A DNA stretch of 8,320 nucleotides from Alphaproteobacteria bacterium (GCA_021774995.1 JAJFIM010000503.1:1-8320); one strand, 5' to 3'; shown: positions 1 through 6,974, counted from the stretch's first letter. The notes: a model not told the origin generated them from the sequence alone. Numbers and translations are program-made.

Positions 1-1334
1 ACCGGGTCATACCGGTTTGCAACAAATCGCAAAACAAAAAAACCAAACGCGGCGGAGACGAGGAAGGCAATGATTCCGGTGATGATCGTAACGGGTGGGT
101 CGCGCGAGACGAGGCTAGAGGCAAAAATGACCAAAGCCGATGCCGCAAAGCCCAGCGCGAAGGGCGCTCTGTTGCACAGGAAATAGGATTTCTCGTATTC
201 TCCTTTGAGGCTTTTTTGAAGCGCGCGCCTGCTGCCTGCGATGCGTTCATGGTTTTTATCATCGAAAAGAATTTCGCCGCTCCAGTCAAACAATTTATTG
301 GCAAGGCTTTTTTCACCAGGAGATAAAAGAGCGTCATCGCCGCTAGCTTCTTTTTGCAAGCGATAAGTCTTGTCGTCTTCCTCTTCTTTAATTGTGACAT
401 AGCCCTTTACAGCCATATCGATGATGGCGGCGGAATAGGCTTTTTGATCGAAGGCCATGCGGCGCACAAAACGCGTTGCGGCCGGGGACAAGCCTGCCGG
501 CGGGGCGAAGCGGGGAAAGATCACGCCTGTTTCGGGGTCGCGGCCAACCCTGTTCCACATGAAAAGGTAATAAAGGAGAACGATGAACAATCCACCGAGC
601 ACCGCGCCGGCAGCGGCATTGTCGGAGAGAAAATAGTTTAATTTTTGAGATGAAGTGGGCGCCGTCACGACGCCTTTGGGCCAGGCGACGGCGATGGTGA
701 AGCCTTCTCCCGGCTCCAGCGCGCGCGTGGTTTCAAATCGCGCCTTCCCGGCGCTGATCGATTGCAGATAATCGCCGCCCTGCGCGCCGGGGGGGCCGGT
801 ATAGGCGGCATGCTGAATGATTTCTGCGCCGCTCGGTAGGGTGATCCGCGCGACGGCCCTGTCGATGGGAAAGGCCCAGTCAGACCCCGTCACGTTCCAG
901 TAAAGCTCGTCAAAATCGTCGAAAAATCCGATCTGCCGCGTGGTTTTGTAGGTAATGACGTAACTATGGGCGCCGCGTTCAAGAAAAATATCCCCCCGGC
1001 CAATGCGGATGCGCGTTCCGTTGGCGATCGATTGCAGGCTATAGGACTCCGGCCCGCCATCGCGCTGCACGCCTAACACCTCAAAGCCCACCCGCACTCT
1101 ATTGCCCGCGCGGTCATAGTAAGTGGTTGGAAAATCACGGAAAATACCGCGTTTAATCTGTACGCCCTCGACAATGACGTCGATGGTTTCGGTGACGATA
1201 AGTTCGGCGGCCTTCGTAATTTCAATATCGCTGAAAAAGCGCGTGATGCGTTCGGCGGAATTGGCCGGGGAAAGAGTTATGCTCAGTCCGATGAGGACGG
1301 CTAACGAAAAAAAGAGCGCAGTGCGTTTTGTCAT
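1..1334 (-). CDS. DUF2207 family membrane protein, C-terminus cut by window edge
   Basis: I translated this frame by hand from the ATG at 1334; it stays open to base 1 (444 codons and two bases), so the C-terminus is missing. Residues 1-27 look like a signal peptide (hydrophobic LFFSLAVLIGLSITL, then a possible cleavage after NSA). Residues about 30-225 form the extracytoplasmic DUF2207 domain, with the typical early KRGIFRDFPTTY and DELYWNVTG segments. A membrane helix follows at about 237-258, then the WNRVGRDPETG segment that usually marks the start of the cytoplasmic part. A predicted winged-helix-like region (AAIIDMAVKGYVTI) comes next, and two further helices near 393-412 and 418-438. 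It lies 21 bases after lemA. No Shine-Dalgarno is visible, and an in-frame TAA lies three codons upstream, so no longer start exists; translation may be coupled to lemA. The molecular function of the family is unknown. Family call is firm. Confidence 0.88.
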   Translation of the reverse strand, partial: MTKRTALFFSLAVLIGLSITLSPANSAERITRFFSDIEITKAAELIVTETIDVIVEGVQIKRGIFRDFPTTYYDRAGNRVRVGFEVLGVQRDGGPESYSLQSIANGTRIRIGRGDIFLERGAHSYVITYKTTRQIGFFDDFDELYWNVTGSDWAFPIDRAVARITLPSGAEIIQHAAYTGPPGAQGGDYLQSISAGKARFETTRALEPGEGFTIAVAWPKGVVTAPTSSQKLNYFLSDNAAAGAVLGGLFIVLLYYLFMWNRVGRDPETGVIFPRFAPPAGLSPAATRFVRRMAFDQKAYSAAIIDMAVKGYVTIKEEEDDKTYRLQKEASGDDALLSPGEKSLANKLFDWSGEILFDDKNHERIAGSRRALQKSLKGEYEKSYFLCNRAPFALGFAASALVIFASSLVSRDPPVTIITGIIAFLVSAAFGFFVLRFVANRYDP

Positions 1335-1355
1335 TTGTTTTTAAAGCGTAGATTT

Positions 1356-1916
1356 TTAGGAATTGAAGGAGACTTCAGGGACGGCGCGATCGGCGGCGTC
1401 GTCAATTTCAAAAAATTCGGCTTTGCGGAATGAAAACCCGCTGGCGATGAGATTGCTTGGGAACGATTCTACCGCGATATTGAGATTCCGCACCGCGCCG
1501 TTGTAATAGCGCCGCGCCATCTGGATTTGATCTTCCGTTTCGGAGAGGTCTTTTTGCAGGCTCAAGAAATTTTCATTGGCTTTGAGGTCCGGATAGTTTT
1601 CAGCCACGGCAAAAAGACGCCCAAGGGCTGCGGTGAGTTGGCCTTCTTTCTGACCGCGCTCAGTGATGCCTTGCGCCTGCATACTCTGTGTGCGCAATTG
1701 CGTTACCTCTTCCAGAGTGCCTTTCTCGTGCGACGCATACCCCTTCACTGTTTCGACGAGATTGGGGATGAGATTAGCCCGGCGTTTGAGCTGGGTCTCA
1801 ATGCCGCTCCATCCTTCCTCGACGCTTGTTTTTTTGCGGACCAGATTATTATAAGCAGTCACGCCATAAAGCAGGGCGGCGACAATCAGGCCAAGGATAA
1901 TAGTGAGGATAGTCAT
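1356..1916 (-). CDS. lemA: LemA family membrane-anchored protein
   Basis: A protein of 186 residues, normal for the LemA family. Residues 1-20 are a single N-terminal membrane helix (MTILTIILGLIVAALLYGV). The rest is a helical domain carrying the family core: W-x-x-I-x-x-QLKRRANLIPNLVETVKGY followed by a HEK segment (roughly residues 36-64), and later ARRYYNGAVRNLN near 133-145. The open frame extends upstream to a GTG at 1949, but I chose the ATG at 1916. It has AGAAGGA at 1923-1929 six bases upstream, and the membrane helix begins right at this Met, whereas the eleven extra residues would be polar and unlike the family. The precise role of LemA proteins is not settled; they are envelope proteins, often paired with DUF2207 proteins as here. 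The 122-base gap before it suggests its own promoter rather than read-through from the flagellar genes. Confidence 0.93.
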   Translation of the reverse strand: MTILTIILGLIVAALLYGVTAYNNLVRKKTSVEEGWSGIETQLKRRANLIPNLVETVKGYASHEKGTLEEVTQLRTQSMQAQGITERGQKEGQLTAALGRLFAVAENYPDLKANENFLSLQKDLSETEDQIQMARRYYNGAVRNLNIAVESFPSNLIASGFSFRKAEFFEIDDAADRAVPEVSFNS

Positions 1917-1922
1917 GAGCGA

Positions 1923-1929
1923 TCCTTCT
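1923..1929 (-). promoter_or_regulatory. Shine-Dalgarno that fixes the lemA start
   Basis: AGAAGGA on the minus strand, six bases before the ATG at 1916. It supports this start over the GTG at 1949, which has no comparable purine stretch at a usable distance. Confidence 0.7.
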
Positions 1930-1957
1930 CGTCCCGTATGATCCGCCACATGATAGA

Positions 1958-1973
1958 GTCAATAGCGTCAATA
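1958..1973. repeat. Tandem direct repeat GTCAATA upstream of lemA
   Basis: Two exact copies of GTCAATA (1958-1964 and 1967-1973) are separated by GC, giving a 9-base period. On the coding strand this reads TATTGACGCTATTGAC, and each copy holds a TTGAC that resembles a sigma-70 -35 element. No convincing -10 box follows at 16-18 bases; the best is ATACGG or CATACG. It could be part of the lemA promoter or a site for a regulator, or chance in an AT-rich spacer. Confidence 0.35.
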
Positions 1974-2038
1974 AGCCAGTATTCTTGCGCCCTTGCCACA
2001 GGCTGCAAGTTTACCGCAAATGAACCTGTGGAATAAGG

Positions 2039-2359
2039 TCAGTCGCGCTTAAAAAGACGTTTGATGGTGAAGATGACGGTTATGATCAGCATGAAGCCGA
2101 TAAAACGGATCACAAGAACCGATGCGTCAAGGGCGAGGATTTCATTCCAGATTTGCGAGGTCACATTTTCCACGCTGGCCCATTCATGTTTGAAGGCGAT
2201 GCTGACGAACTGATCAACGATCAGCGCCAGCGCTGAAAAATAAATGATATTGCCGTAGCGCCTCATGGTGATGGCGGCAAAAACGGCAATCAAAAGCCCG
2301 ACGGTGGAATTGACGGCGTTAAATGATTGCGTCAGTACTGTAATGAGTGAGTCTGGCAT
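2039..2359 (-). CDS. Small membrane protein of unknown function
   Basis: I do not recognise this 106-residue protein. It has three hydrophobic stretches: about residues 17-32 (VNSTVGLLIAVFAAIT), 37-56 (GNIIYFSALALIVDQFVSIA) and 80-99 (SVLVIRFIGFMLIITVIFTI). They are separated by a basic MRRYG turn and by a more polar segment at about 57-79 containing KHEWASVENV. The C-terminus is basic (KRLFKRD), which suggests that this end faces the cytoplasm. No signal peptide or catalytic motif is visible. The ATG at 2359 is well supported by AGGGAGGGG five bases upstream. It lies 205 bases after flhG and 122 bases before lemA, on the same strand, so it may be a single-gene unit. Its place between the flagellar and lemA groups does not assign a role. 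That it is a real gene is likely from its start signal and coherent membrane topology. Confidence 0.75.
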   Translation of the reverse strand: MPDSLITVLTQSFNAVNSTVGLLIAVFAAITMRRYGNIIYFSALALIVDQFVSIAFKHEWASVENVTSQIWNEILALDASVLVIRFIGFMLIITVIFTIKRLFKRD

Positions 2360-2364
2360 GGATT

Positions 2365-2373
2365 CCCCTCCCT
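2365..2373 (-). promoter_or_regulatory. Strong Shine-Dalgarno for the small membrane protein
   Basis: AGGGAGGGG on the minus strand, five bases before the ATG at 2359. It is the strongest ribosome binding site in the window and the best evidence that the small downstream frame is translated. Confidence 0.7.
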
Positions 2374-2426
2374 AAATTCCCAAGTTCCGCTCAAGCGCGA
2401 AAGACTTGAAACGGAAGTTATTTGTT

Positions 2427-2454
2427 GGCGGCTTTTAAGCGCCCCCAAGCCGCC
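2427..2454. repeat. Inverted repeat GGCGGCTT / AAGCCGCC
   Basis: A perfect 8-bp stem (2427-2434 with 2447-2454) around a 12-base loop, TTAAGCGCCCCC on the plus strand. No T-tract follows on either strand, so it is not a standard intrinsic terminator. On the minus strand it would sit about 70 bases ahead of the small membrane gene start, where it could be a leader hairpin or a protein binding site. Confidence 0.45.
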
Positions 2455-2506
2455 GCGAAGCGCACAGTCTATCAGGTGCGGGGCGGCAGGGACAAGCCGC
2501 GTTTAA

Positions 2507-2541
2507 AAAGGGGCGGGAATTAGCGTTAAAAACCCCGGAAT
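2507..2541 (-). terminator. Possible weak terminator after flhG
   Basis: On the minus strand, CCGGGG is followed about 20 bases later by CCCGCCCC and then TTTTT, so a short GGGG/CCCC stem could precede a T-run. The stem is only about four base pairs with a long loop, well below a typical intrinsic terminator. It is offered because the flagellar operon should end near here; a Rho-dependent end is equally possible. Confidence 0.25.
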
Positions 2542-2564
2542 TGTAGGAAATTTTTCCTGAAATA

Positions 2565-3389
2565 TCAAATTTCAAGCGTGATCATCCGGGAGATTTTGGC
2601 GATATCCGCGACTGCCGAGCTGTCGGGAGAGCGGTGAAGGATTGGCGTTTGGTGACGGATCGCTTCTTTCACTTTTGGATCGCGGTGCACCAGACCGGCT
2701 AATTTCAGCTCGATACTGAGGAAGTTCCGGCAGGCATTCGCAAGAGAGGCGAATGTTCTTTGACCTTGCATTTTGCTTGGCGCCTGGTTGACGATGATAT
2801 GGAAGCGGGTTTTGGGATCATACCGCGCAATCACTTTAATATAAGCGTAGGCGTCGGTAAGAGATGTAGGCTCGTCCGTGAGCACCACAAAAACATTTTC
2901 ACCTTCCAACGTCAATTTAGTGACGGCGGTATCGATGCCGGCGGGCAAGTCAATAATGAGATAGTCGTAATGTCCAGACAGACTGATCAAGCCTTGAATG
3001 AGTCCGTTGAGCTCAGCGCCGCTCAATGAGCCCAGAGAACCTGAGCCTGATTTTCCCGCTAGAATATGGAAGTCAGCGCCTGGTTTGGATTGCGCCGCGT
3101 CAGCCCCTTGATAAGAGCAGATAGCGTCTTCCAGCGTGACCTGCCCGGCAATCACATCTCCCAGATCAAAGGGCGGCATAATGCCAAGTTGAACATCAAC
3201 ATTGGCCAATCCTAAATCGCCGTCAAATAAGAGGACGCGCTTGCCCGAAGCGGCGAGTGAGTGGGCCAGAGTGATCGAGACAAACGTTTTTCCAACCCCT
3301 CCTTTGCCTGAGGCTACCACCAGGAGGTTGGACGTTTTCTGGCGAGGGCGCCCCGCCGGGAGTTTAGAGTTGTGAGATTGAGAGGTCAT
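2565..3389 (-). CDS. flhG: MinD-type ATPase, flagellar number regulator FlhG
   Basis: A 274-residue SIMIBI-class ATPase of the MinD/ParA family. The deviant Walker A is KGGVGKT at 29-35 with the signature lysine K29. The Walker A' region is FDGDLGLANVDVQLG at 55-69, and Walker B is YLIIDLPAGID with D147. The DGDLGLANVD pattern is typical of FlhG/FleN/YlxH rather than of cell-division MinD. Known relatives limit flagellar number and act with FlhF, which is encoded directly upstream; the two genes overlap in ATGA at 3386-3389, so translation is probably coupled. The N-terminal 20 residues (MTSQSHNSKLPAGRPRQKTS) lack the DQAxxLR motif by which FlhG of Bacillus and Vibrio stimulates FlhF. The C-terminus has no obvious long amphipathic membrane-targeting helix. 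Assignment rests on motif plus neighbour; a generic ParA-type protein is the weaker alternative. Confidence 0.88.
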   Translation of the reverse strand: MTSQSHNSKLPAGRPRQKTSNLLVVASGKGGVGKTFVSITLAHSLAASGKRVLLFDGDLGLANVDVQLGIMPPFDLGDVIAGQVTLEDAICSYQGADAAQSKPGADFHILAGKSGSGSLGSLSGAELNGLIQGLISLSGHYDYLIIDLPAGIDTAVTKLTLEGENVFVVLTDEPTSLTDAYAYIKVIARYDPKTRFHIIVNQAPSKMQGQRTFASLANACRNFLSIELKLAGLVHRDPKVKEAIRHQTPILHRSPDSSAVADIAKISRMITLEI

Positions 3390-4498
3390 GATGCGACTCG
3401 TTTTACGGGCTGGATATTTTGTGGAAGAGGGACGGATGGCAGGGAGAGATCTTCACCTTGATAATGGAGACGGCGGTTTCCGAGAATTCTTTGCGCCACG
3501 TCCTGCGGCGTAAAGCACTCGAGACCGGCGCCGATATAAGGAGATTGGCTATAGTGCGCGAGCGTCAGATGGCATGCGTCAATGGCGGAAAATATGCTGC
3601 CCAAACGGCGTGCGGCGTCAAGCCGCGTGACAATGGCGCGGGCGACGCCCAAAGGCGCAAAAGATTTTATGGTTTCGATTAATTCAGCGCCTTCGTGGCC
3701 TGCGGCGATGACGAGGACCGGTTCGGCATTGGCCGCGCGGGCGAATGCGGCCAGATCATCGATTTCTTTTGCATTATAGGGGTTGGTCGCCGGCGTATCG
3801 ATAAACACGGATAGTGTTGGCGCGGCGGCTAAGCCCTCGGTGATGTTTTTCAATGCGCCGGGCGTGGCGGCCGTTGCGGCGCTGCGTCCCATCACCTGCG
3901 CCAATGCGTCCAATTGGTCAACGGCGCCGGTCCGTAAAGTGTCCGTTGTGATGAGATGCGTCTCCAGGCCTTGCAGCACGGCCCGCGCCGCCAGTTTTGC
4001 CGTGGTCGCCGTCTTGCCCACGCCCGGCGCGCCAACCAGCATGATGGGGCGATTGGGAAATTGCGCAATGGGCTCCATCGAAAAACGCATATCGATCACG
4101 CGCGCTAATGTTTCTTCTAGGTCCGTTTCACTGATCGTTTGACACGCCTCCAACACTGCGTGGCCTAAAGGGCGCGAGAACCCATGCTGCGCCAGCGCTT
4201 TGCGTAAGAGTTTCATATTCTGAGTATTGACGCCACTGGATGTATCGGCGGGCGCGGGTCCACGGGCGGATGATTCTTCCGGTGCGGATTTAATATCGTC
4301 CGGTGAAATTTCAGTTGCGTCAATTGTCCGGCGCGGATGCGCTGGTATTGCGCGCCGTTCGATTGCCGCGCGAATTTCGACGCCGCGGCCGCGCGTTGCT
4401 TCATGCGTCGAAATGATGATGGCGTCAGGCCCCAACGCATGGCGCACTTCTTCCATGGCGAGCGCCATGGTGGGGGCTGAGAACATTTTAACCCGCAT
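3386..4498 (-). CDS. flhF: SRP-type GTPase FlhF, flagellar placement
   Basis: A 370-residue protein with FlhF architecture. The N-terminal B domain begins MRVKMFSAPTMALAMEEV, with ALGPDAIIIST at 21-31. A Pro/Ser-rich linker follows at about 50-90, then a helical N region at 91-140 and the NG GTPase domain. The P-loop is GAPGVGKT (156-163), and G2 is TDTLRTGAVDQL (185-196). The G3 site reads DTPATNP (234-240) where SRP GTPases have DTAGR, and the G4 site reads TRLDAARRLG (291-300) in place of TKLDE plus a Gly pair. The segment IGAGLECFTPQDV near 322-334 corresponds to the family's GQRVPEDI stretch. FlhF places flagella at the cell pole in many bacteria. The gene starts 29 bases after flhA; a GGAGG lies 15 bases before the ATG, longer than usual, and a TAG three codons upstream excludes a longer form. 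Family call is strong; GTP hydrolysis is uncertain because of the G3 change. Confidence 0.9.
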   Translation of the reverse strand: MRVKMFSAPTMALAMEEVRHALGPDAIIISTHEATRGRGVEIRAAIERRAIPAHPRRTIDATEISPDDIKSAPEESSARGPAPADTSSGVNTQNMKLLRKALAQHGFSRPLGHAVLEACQTISETDLEETLARVIDMRFSMEPIAQFPNRPIMLVGAPGVGKTATTAKLAARAVLQGLETHLITTDTLRTGAVDQLDALAQVMGRSAATAATPGALKNITEGLAAAPTLSVFIDTPATNPYNAKEIDDLAAFARAANAEPVLVIAAGHEGAELIETIKSFAPLGVARAIVTRLDAARRLGSIFSAIDACHLTLAHYSQSPYIGAGLECFTPQDVAQRILGNRRLHYQGEDLSLPSVPLPQNIQPVKRVAS

Positions 4499-4527
4499 AA
4501 TAAACTAAGTTAACCTCCAACATTCTG

Positions 4528-6612
4528 TTAGATTTGGCCTAAGGTTTTAAGCCTTGCCTGGGGATGGATTTCATTTTGCGACATGACGACGGTTTGCGCG
4601 CGAAACCGTTCAATAATTGAGCGTACGAAAGGGCGCGCCAATGGGCTTGTTAAAAGCACGGGAACTTCGCCTTGGGAGGCGATATCCTCAAACTGGGTGC
4701 GAACCGTGGCGATAAATTCCTGAAGCCTGCTCGGCGCCATGGAGAGTTGTCTATCTTCTCCCTGTCCGATCAAGGATTCAGCGAAGCTCTGTTCCCAAGC
4801 CGGTGAAAGAGCGATCAAAGGCAAATGTCCTTCCGCGTTAAAATTAGCGTTGCAAATCTGCCGCGCCAGGCGGGCGCGCACATGCTCCGTAATCTGTACG
4901 ATATTTTGCGTATGAACTGCGGATTCCGCGACGCCCTCCAAGATCGTCGGCAAATCCCGGATGGAAATCCGCTCGCCGAGGAGCGACTGCAACACGCGTT
5001 GCACGCTGGTAACCGAGATTTGAGAGGGGATCAGATCATCGACCAGTTTTTTATGCTCTGCCGGCAAATCGTTCAGTAGTTTATTGGTTTCCGCGTATGA
5101 CAAGAGTTCGGACATGTTTTCTTTGAGGATTTCGGTTAAATGCGTTGTCAGCACTGCGGCCGGATCAACCACTGTGTAGCCCCTGAAGGAAGCTTCTTCT
5201 CTTAAGGCTTCTTCAATCCATGTAGCGGGCAGGCCAAAAGTTGGTTCAGTGGTGTGCATGCCCGGAAGGTCAACTTGGCAACCGCGCGGATCCATGATTA
5301 ACAAATTGCCAACCATCAACTCGCCATGGCCAGCTTCCATCTCCTTGACCCGTATCACATAGTTTTGCGGTGAGAGCTGCATATTATCGAGAATGCGCAC
5401 TGACGGCATGATAAAACCCATCTCTGTGGCAATCTGCCGGCGCAGAGATTTGATTTGATCGGTCAGACGATGTCCTTCGGCGTCATTGATCAGCGGCAGC
5501 AATCCGTATCCAAGTTCAATGCGCAGCAGATCCATTGCCAGCGTTGCGCTGATTGGCTCTTCGGCGGGAATTTGATTTTCTTGCGCTTCGACCTCTGCTT
5601 GTTTTGTTTGATCGCTTTTATATTTTTTCAGGACTGAAATTTTCCATGCGCCGTACCCGGTCCCCGCAGAGAGTAGCAGAAAAGGAATTACCGGCATGCC
5701 GGGCAGAACCGCCATCATCAACATCAAAAAAGAAACCATGCCAAGCGCTTGTGGGTAGAAAGAGAGCTGACCGAAAAGAGCTTTGTCAACGGCGCCGTCC
5801 ACCCCGGCTTTTGAAACCAATAATCCTGCGGCCGTGGAGACGATAAGGGCGGGCACCTGGCTGACGATACCGTCCCCCACTGTCAGTAAAGTATAGCTTG
5901 TACTGGCTTCCCCAAATGACATATCCATTTGAGCGACGCCGATAATGATGCCGCCAATCATATTGATGAGCGTGATCAAAAGGCCTGCGATCGCATCGCC
6001 GCGCACAAATTTTGAAGCACCATCCATCGAACCGAAAAACGAACTTTCTTCTTCCAGTTCCTTTCGCCTTGACTGGGCTTCCTTCTCGTCGAGCAAGCCT
6101 GCAGCAAGGTCGGCATCAATTGCCATCTGTTTGCCGGGAATGGCATCAAGCGTAAACCTGGCGCCAACCTCCGCAATTCGGCTTGCACCCTTGGTGATAA
6201 CCATGAAGTTCACGGTAACCAGAATGACGAAAACAATGACACCGATCACAAAGTCTCCACTCATGACAAAGGTGGCAAAGCCTCTAATAACATCGCCGGC
6301 GGCAGCTTCTCCCAGGTGACCGTCGCTCAAAATCAATCGGGTTGTCGAAATGTTGAGGGAAAGCCTCAGCATTGTGGCAATCAGAAGAACAGTTGGGAAG
6401 GATGAGAAATCCAGAGGCTTTTGAATCCACAAGGCAACCATCAGGATCAAAACTGAAAAGGCGATGGAAAAAGCAAGACCTATATCGATTAGCCACGGTG
6501 GAATTGGCAAAAACAGGACGGCGAGAATGAACAGAATAAAGATCGCAAAGATCACATCCCGACTGCCGTCGCCACCAGAAAATGCAGGTGTGGATGCTAC
6601 CCGTTCAGTCAT
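4528..6612 (-). CDS. flhA: Flagellar export-gate protein FlhA
   Basis: A full-length FlhA of 694 residues, the export-gate component of the flagellar type III secretion apparatus in the inner membrane. About eight membrane helices occupy residues 19-325 (for example 19-39, 43-63, 111-138, 203-226 and 284-303). The first cytoplasmic loop carries the FHIPEP family signature at 145-168, RIAEVGARFTLD then AIPGKQMAIDAD. A charged linker near 326-350 leads to the large cytoplasmic domain (about 355-694) that docks substrates and chaperones. Family landmarks there include ELGYGLLPL and the final segment QNEIHPQARLKTLGQI. The start has GGAGA at 6620-6624, seven bases upstream. It follows fliQ by 77 bases and precedes flhF by 29. 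GC content is higher in the 3' half than in the 5' half. In Rhizobiales fliR usually follows flhA; here flhF does. Confidence 0.97.
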   Translation of the reverse strand: MTERVASTPAFSGGDGSRDVIFAIFILFILAVLFLPIPPWLIDIGLAFSIAFSVLILMVALWIQKPLDFSSFPTVLLIATMLRLSLNISTTRLILSDGHLGEAAAGDVIRGFATFVMSGDFVIGVIVFVILVTVNFMVITKGASRIAEVGARFTLDAIPGKQMAIDADLAAGLLDEKEAQSRRKELEEESSFFGSMDGASKFVRGDAIAGLLITLINMIGGIIIGVAQMDMSFGEASTSYTLLTVGDGIVSQVPALIVSTAAGLLVSKAGVDGAVDKALFGQLSFYPQALGMVSFLMLMMAVLPGMPVIPFLLLSAGTGYGAWKISVLKKYKSDQTKQAEVEAQENQIPAEEPISATLAMDLLRIELGYGLLPLINDAEGHRLTDQIKSLRRQIATEMGFIMPSVRILDNMQLSPQNYVIRVKEMEAGHGELMVGNLLIMDPRGCQVDLPGMHTTEPTFGLPATWIEEALREEASFRGYTVVDPAAVLTTHLTEILKENMSELLSYAETNKLLNDLPAEHKKLVDDLIPSQISVTSVQRVLQSLLGERISIRDLPTILEGVAESAVHTQNIVQITEHVRARLARQICNANFNAEGHLPLIALSPAWEQSFAESLIGQGEDRQLSMAPSRLQEFIATVRTQFEDIASQGEVPVLLTSPLARPFVRSIIERFRAQTVVMSQNEIHPQARLKTLGQI

Positions 6613-6619
6613 TTATTAT

Positions 6620-6624
6620 TCTCC
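6620..6624 (-). promoter_or_regulatory. Shine-Dalgarno of flhA
   Basis: GGAGA on the minus strand, seven bases before the ATG at 6612. With the 77-base gap after fliQ it gives flhA its own initiation signal, unlike the overlapping genes upstream. I saw no clear promoter in that gap. Confidence 0.6.
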
Positions 6625-6689
6625 ATACACAACAGCTCTACATCGAGCAAAATTGGAAATCTCTGATAGCCAGAACATTATGCGGGAGT

Positions 6690-6956
6690 TCAAAACCCCG
6701 TTGAAATTCTGGAATAGGCAAGTGTTGACAGTAGGCTTATCTGAGAAGCCATAAAAGGAGCCGCAATTGAGGAAACTACAAGTACGGCGACGATTTTTGG
6801 AATGAATGTCAGTGTGATTTCCTGAATTTGAGTCAATGCCTGAAGCAATGCAATGAATGGTCCCACCACCATCGCAGTTATAACAATCGGCGCGCACACT
6901 TTCAGCAAAGTCTGGAACGAAAACTGGATAAGTTCTAAAGCTTCCGCTTCATTCAT
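6690..6956 (-). CDS. fliQ: Flagellar export protein FliQ
   Basis: An 88-residue protein, the usual FliQ size, from the inner-membrane core of the flagellar type III export apparatus. It has two long hydrophobic stretches, at about 17-40 (LLKVCAPIVITAMVVGPFIALLQA) and 49-75 (LTFIPKIVAVLVVSSIAAPFMASQIS). Between them is the family hallmark QALTQIQEITLTFIPKI (38-54). The N-terminus MNEAEALEL resembles the rhizobial FliQ form. It begins 18 bases after flgD; an AGGG lies about 11 bases before the ATG. Its natural partners FliP and FliR are not in the window; FlhA follows directly. Confidence 0.95.
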   Translation of the reverse strand: MNEAEALELIQFSFQTLLKVCAPIVITAMVVGPFIALLQALTQIQEITLTFIPKIVAVLVVSSIAAPFMASQISLLSTLAYSRISTGF

Positions 6957-6974
6957 TTGATGAATACCCTGTTT

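Larger units (their letters stand above)
2360..2564. other. Intergenic spacer with several inverted repeats
   Basis: This 205-base gap between flhG and the small membrane gene is the longest gene-free stretch in the window. It holds an 8-bp inverted repeat (2427-2454), a 5-bp GC inverted repeat GCGGC/GCCGC with an 8-base loop (2483-2500), and an AT-rich palindrome AGGAAA-TT-TTTCCT (2545-2558). On the minus strand, two T-runs each follow a G/C-rich patch (GGGGTTTTT and CCCCTTTTT). I see no strong sigma-70 promoter, tRNA or known riboswitch pattern. It probably ends the flagellar transcript and starts the next one. Confidence 0.5.

Noticed and set aside
1914..1949. GTG start at 1949 for lemA
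   Set aside because: The added residues are polar and precede the membrane helix, and the ATG at 1916 has a good Shine-Dalgarno at the right distance.
1527..2036. 169-codon open frame on the plus strand opposite lemA
   Set aside because: It is antisense to the well-supported lemA gene, has no recognisable domain, and runs into the spacer; it is a shadow of lemA codon use.
3783..4142. 119-codon plus-strand frame opposite flhF
   Set aside because: It lies wholly within flhF, whose motifs are clear; low-complexity Ala/Val/Ser composition is typical of an antisense shadow in GC-rich DNA.
6616..6897. 93-codon minus-strand frame overlapping fliQ in another frame
   Set aside because: fliQ is unmistakable in its own frame; the alternative is Cys/Ser/Asn-rich with no domain or start signal.
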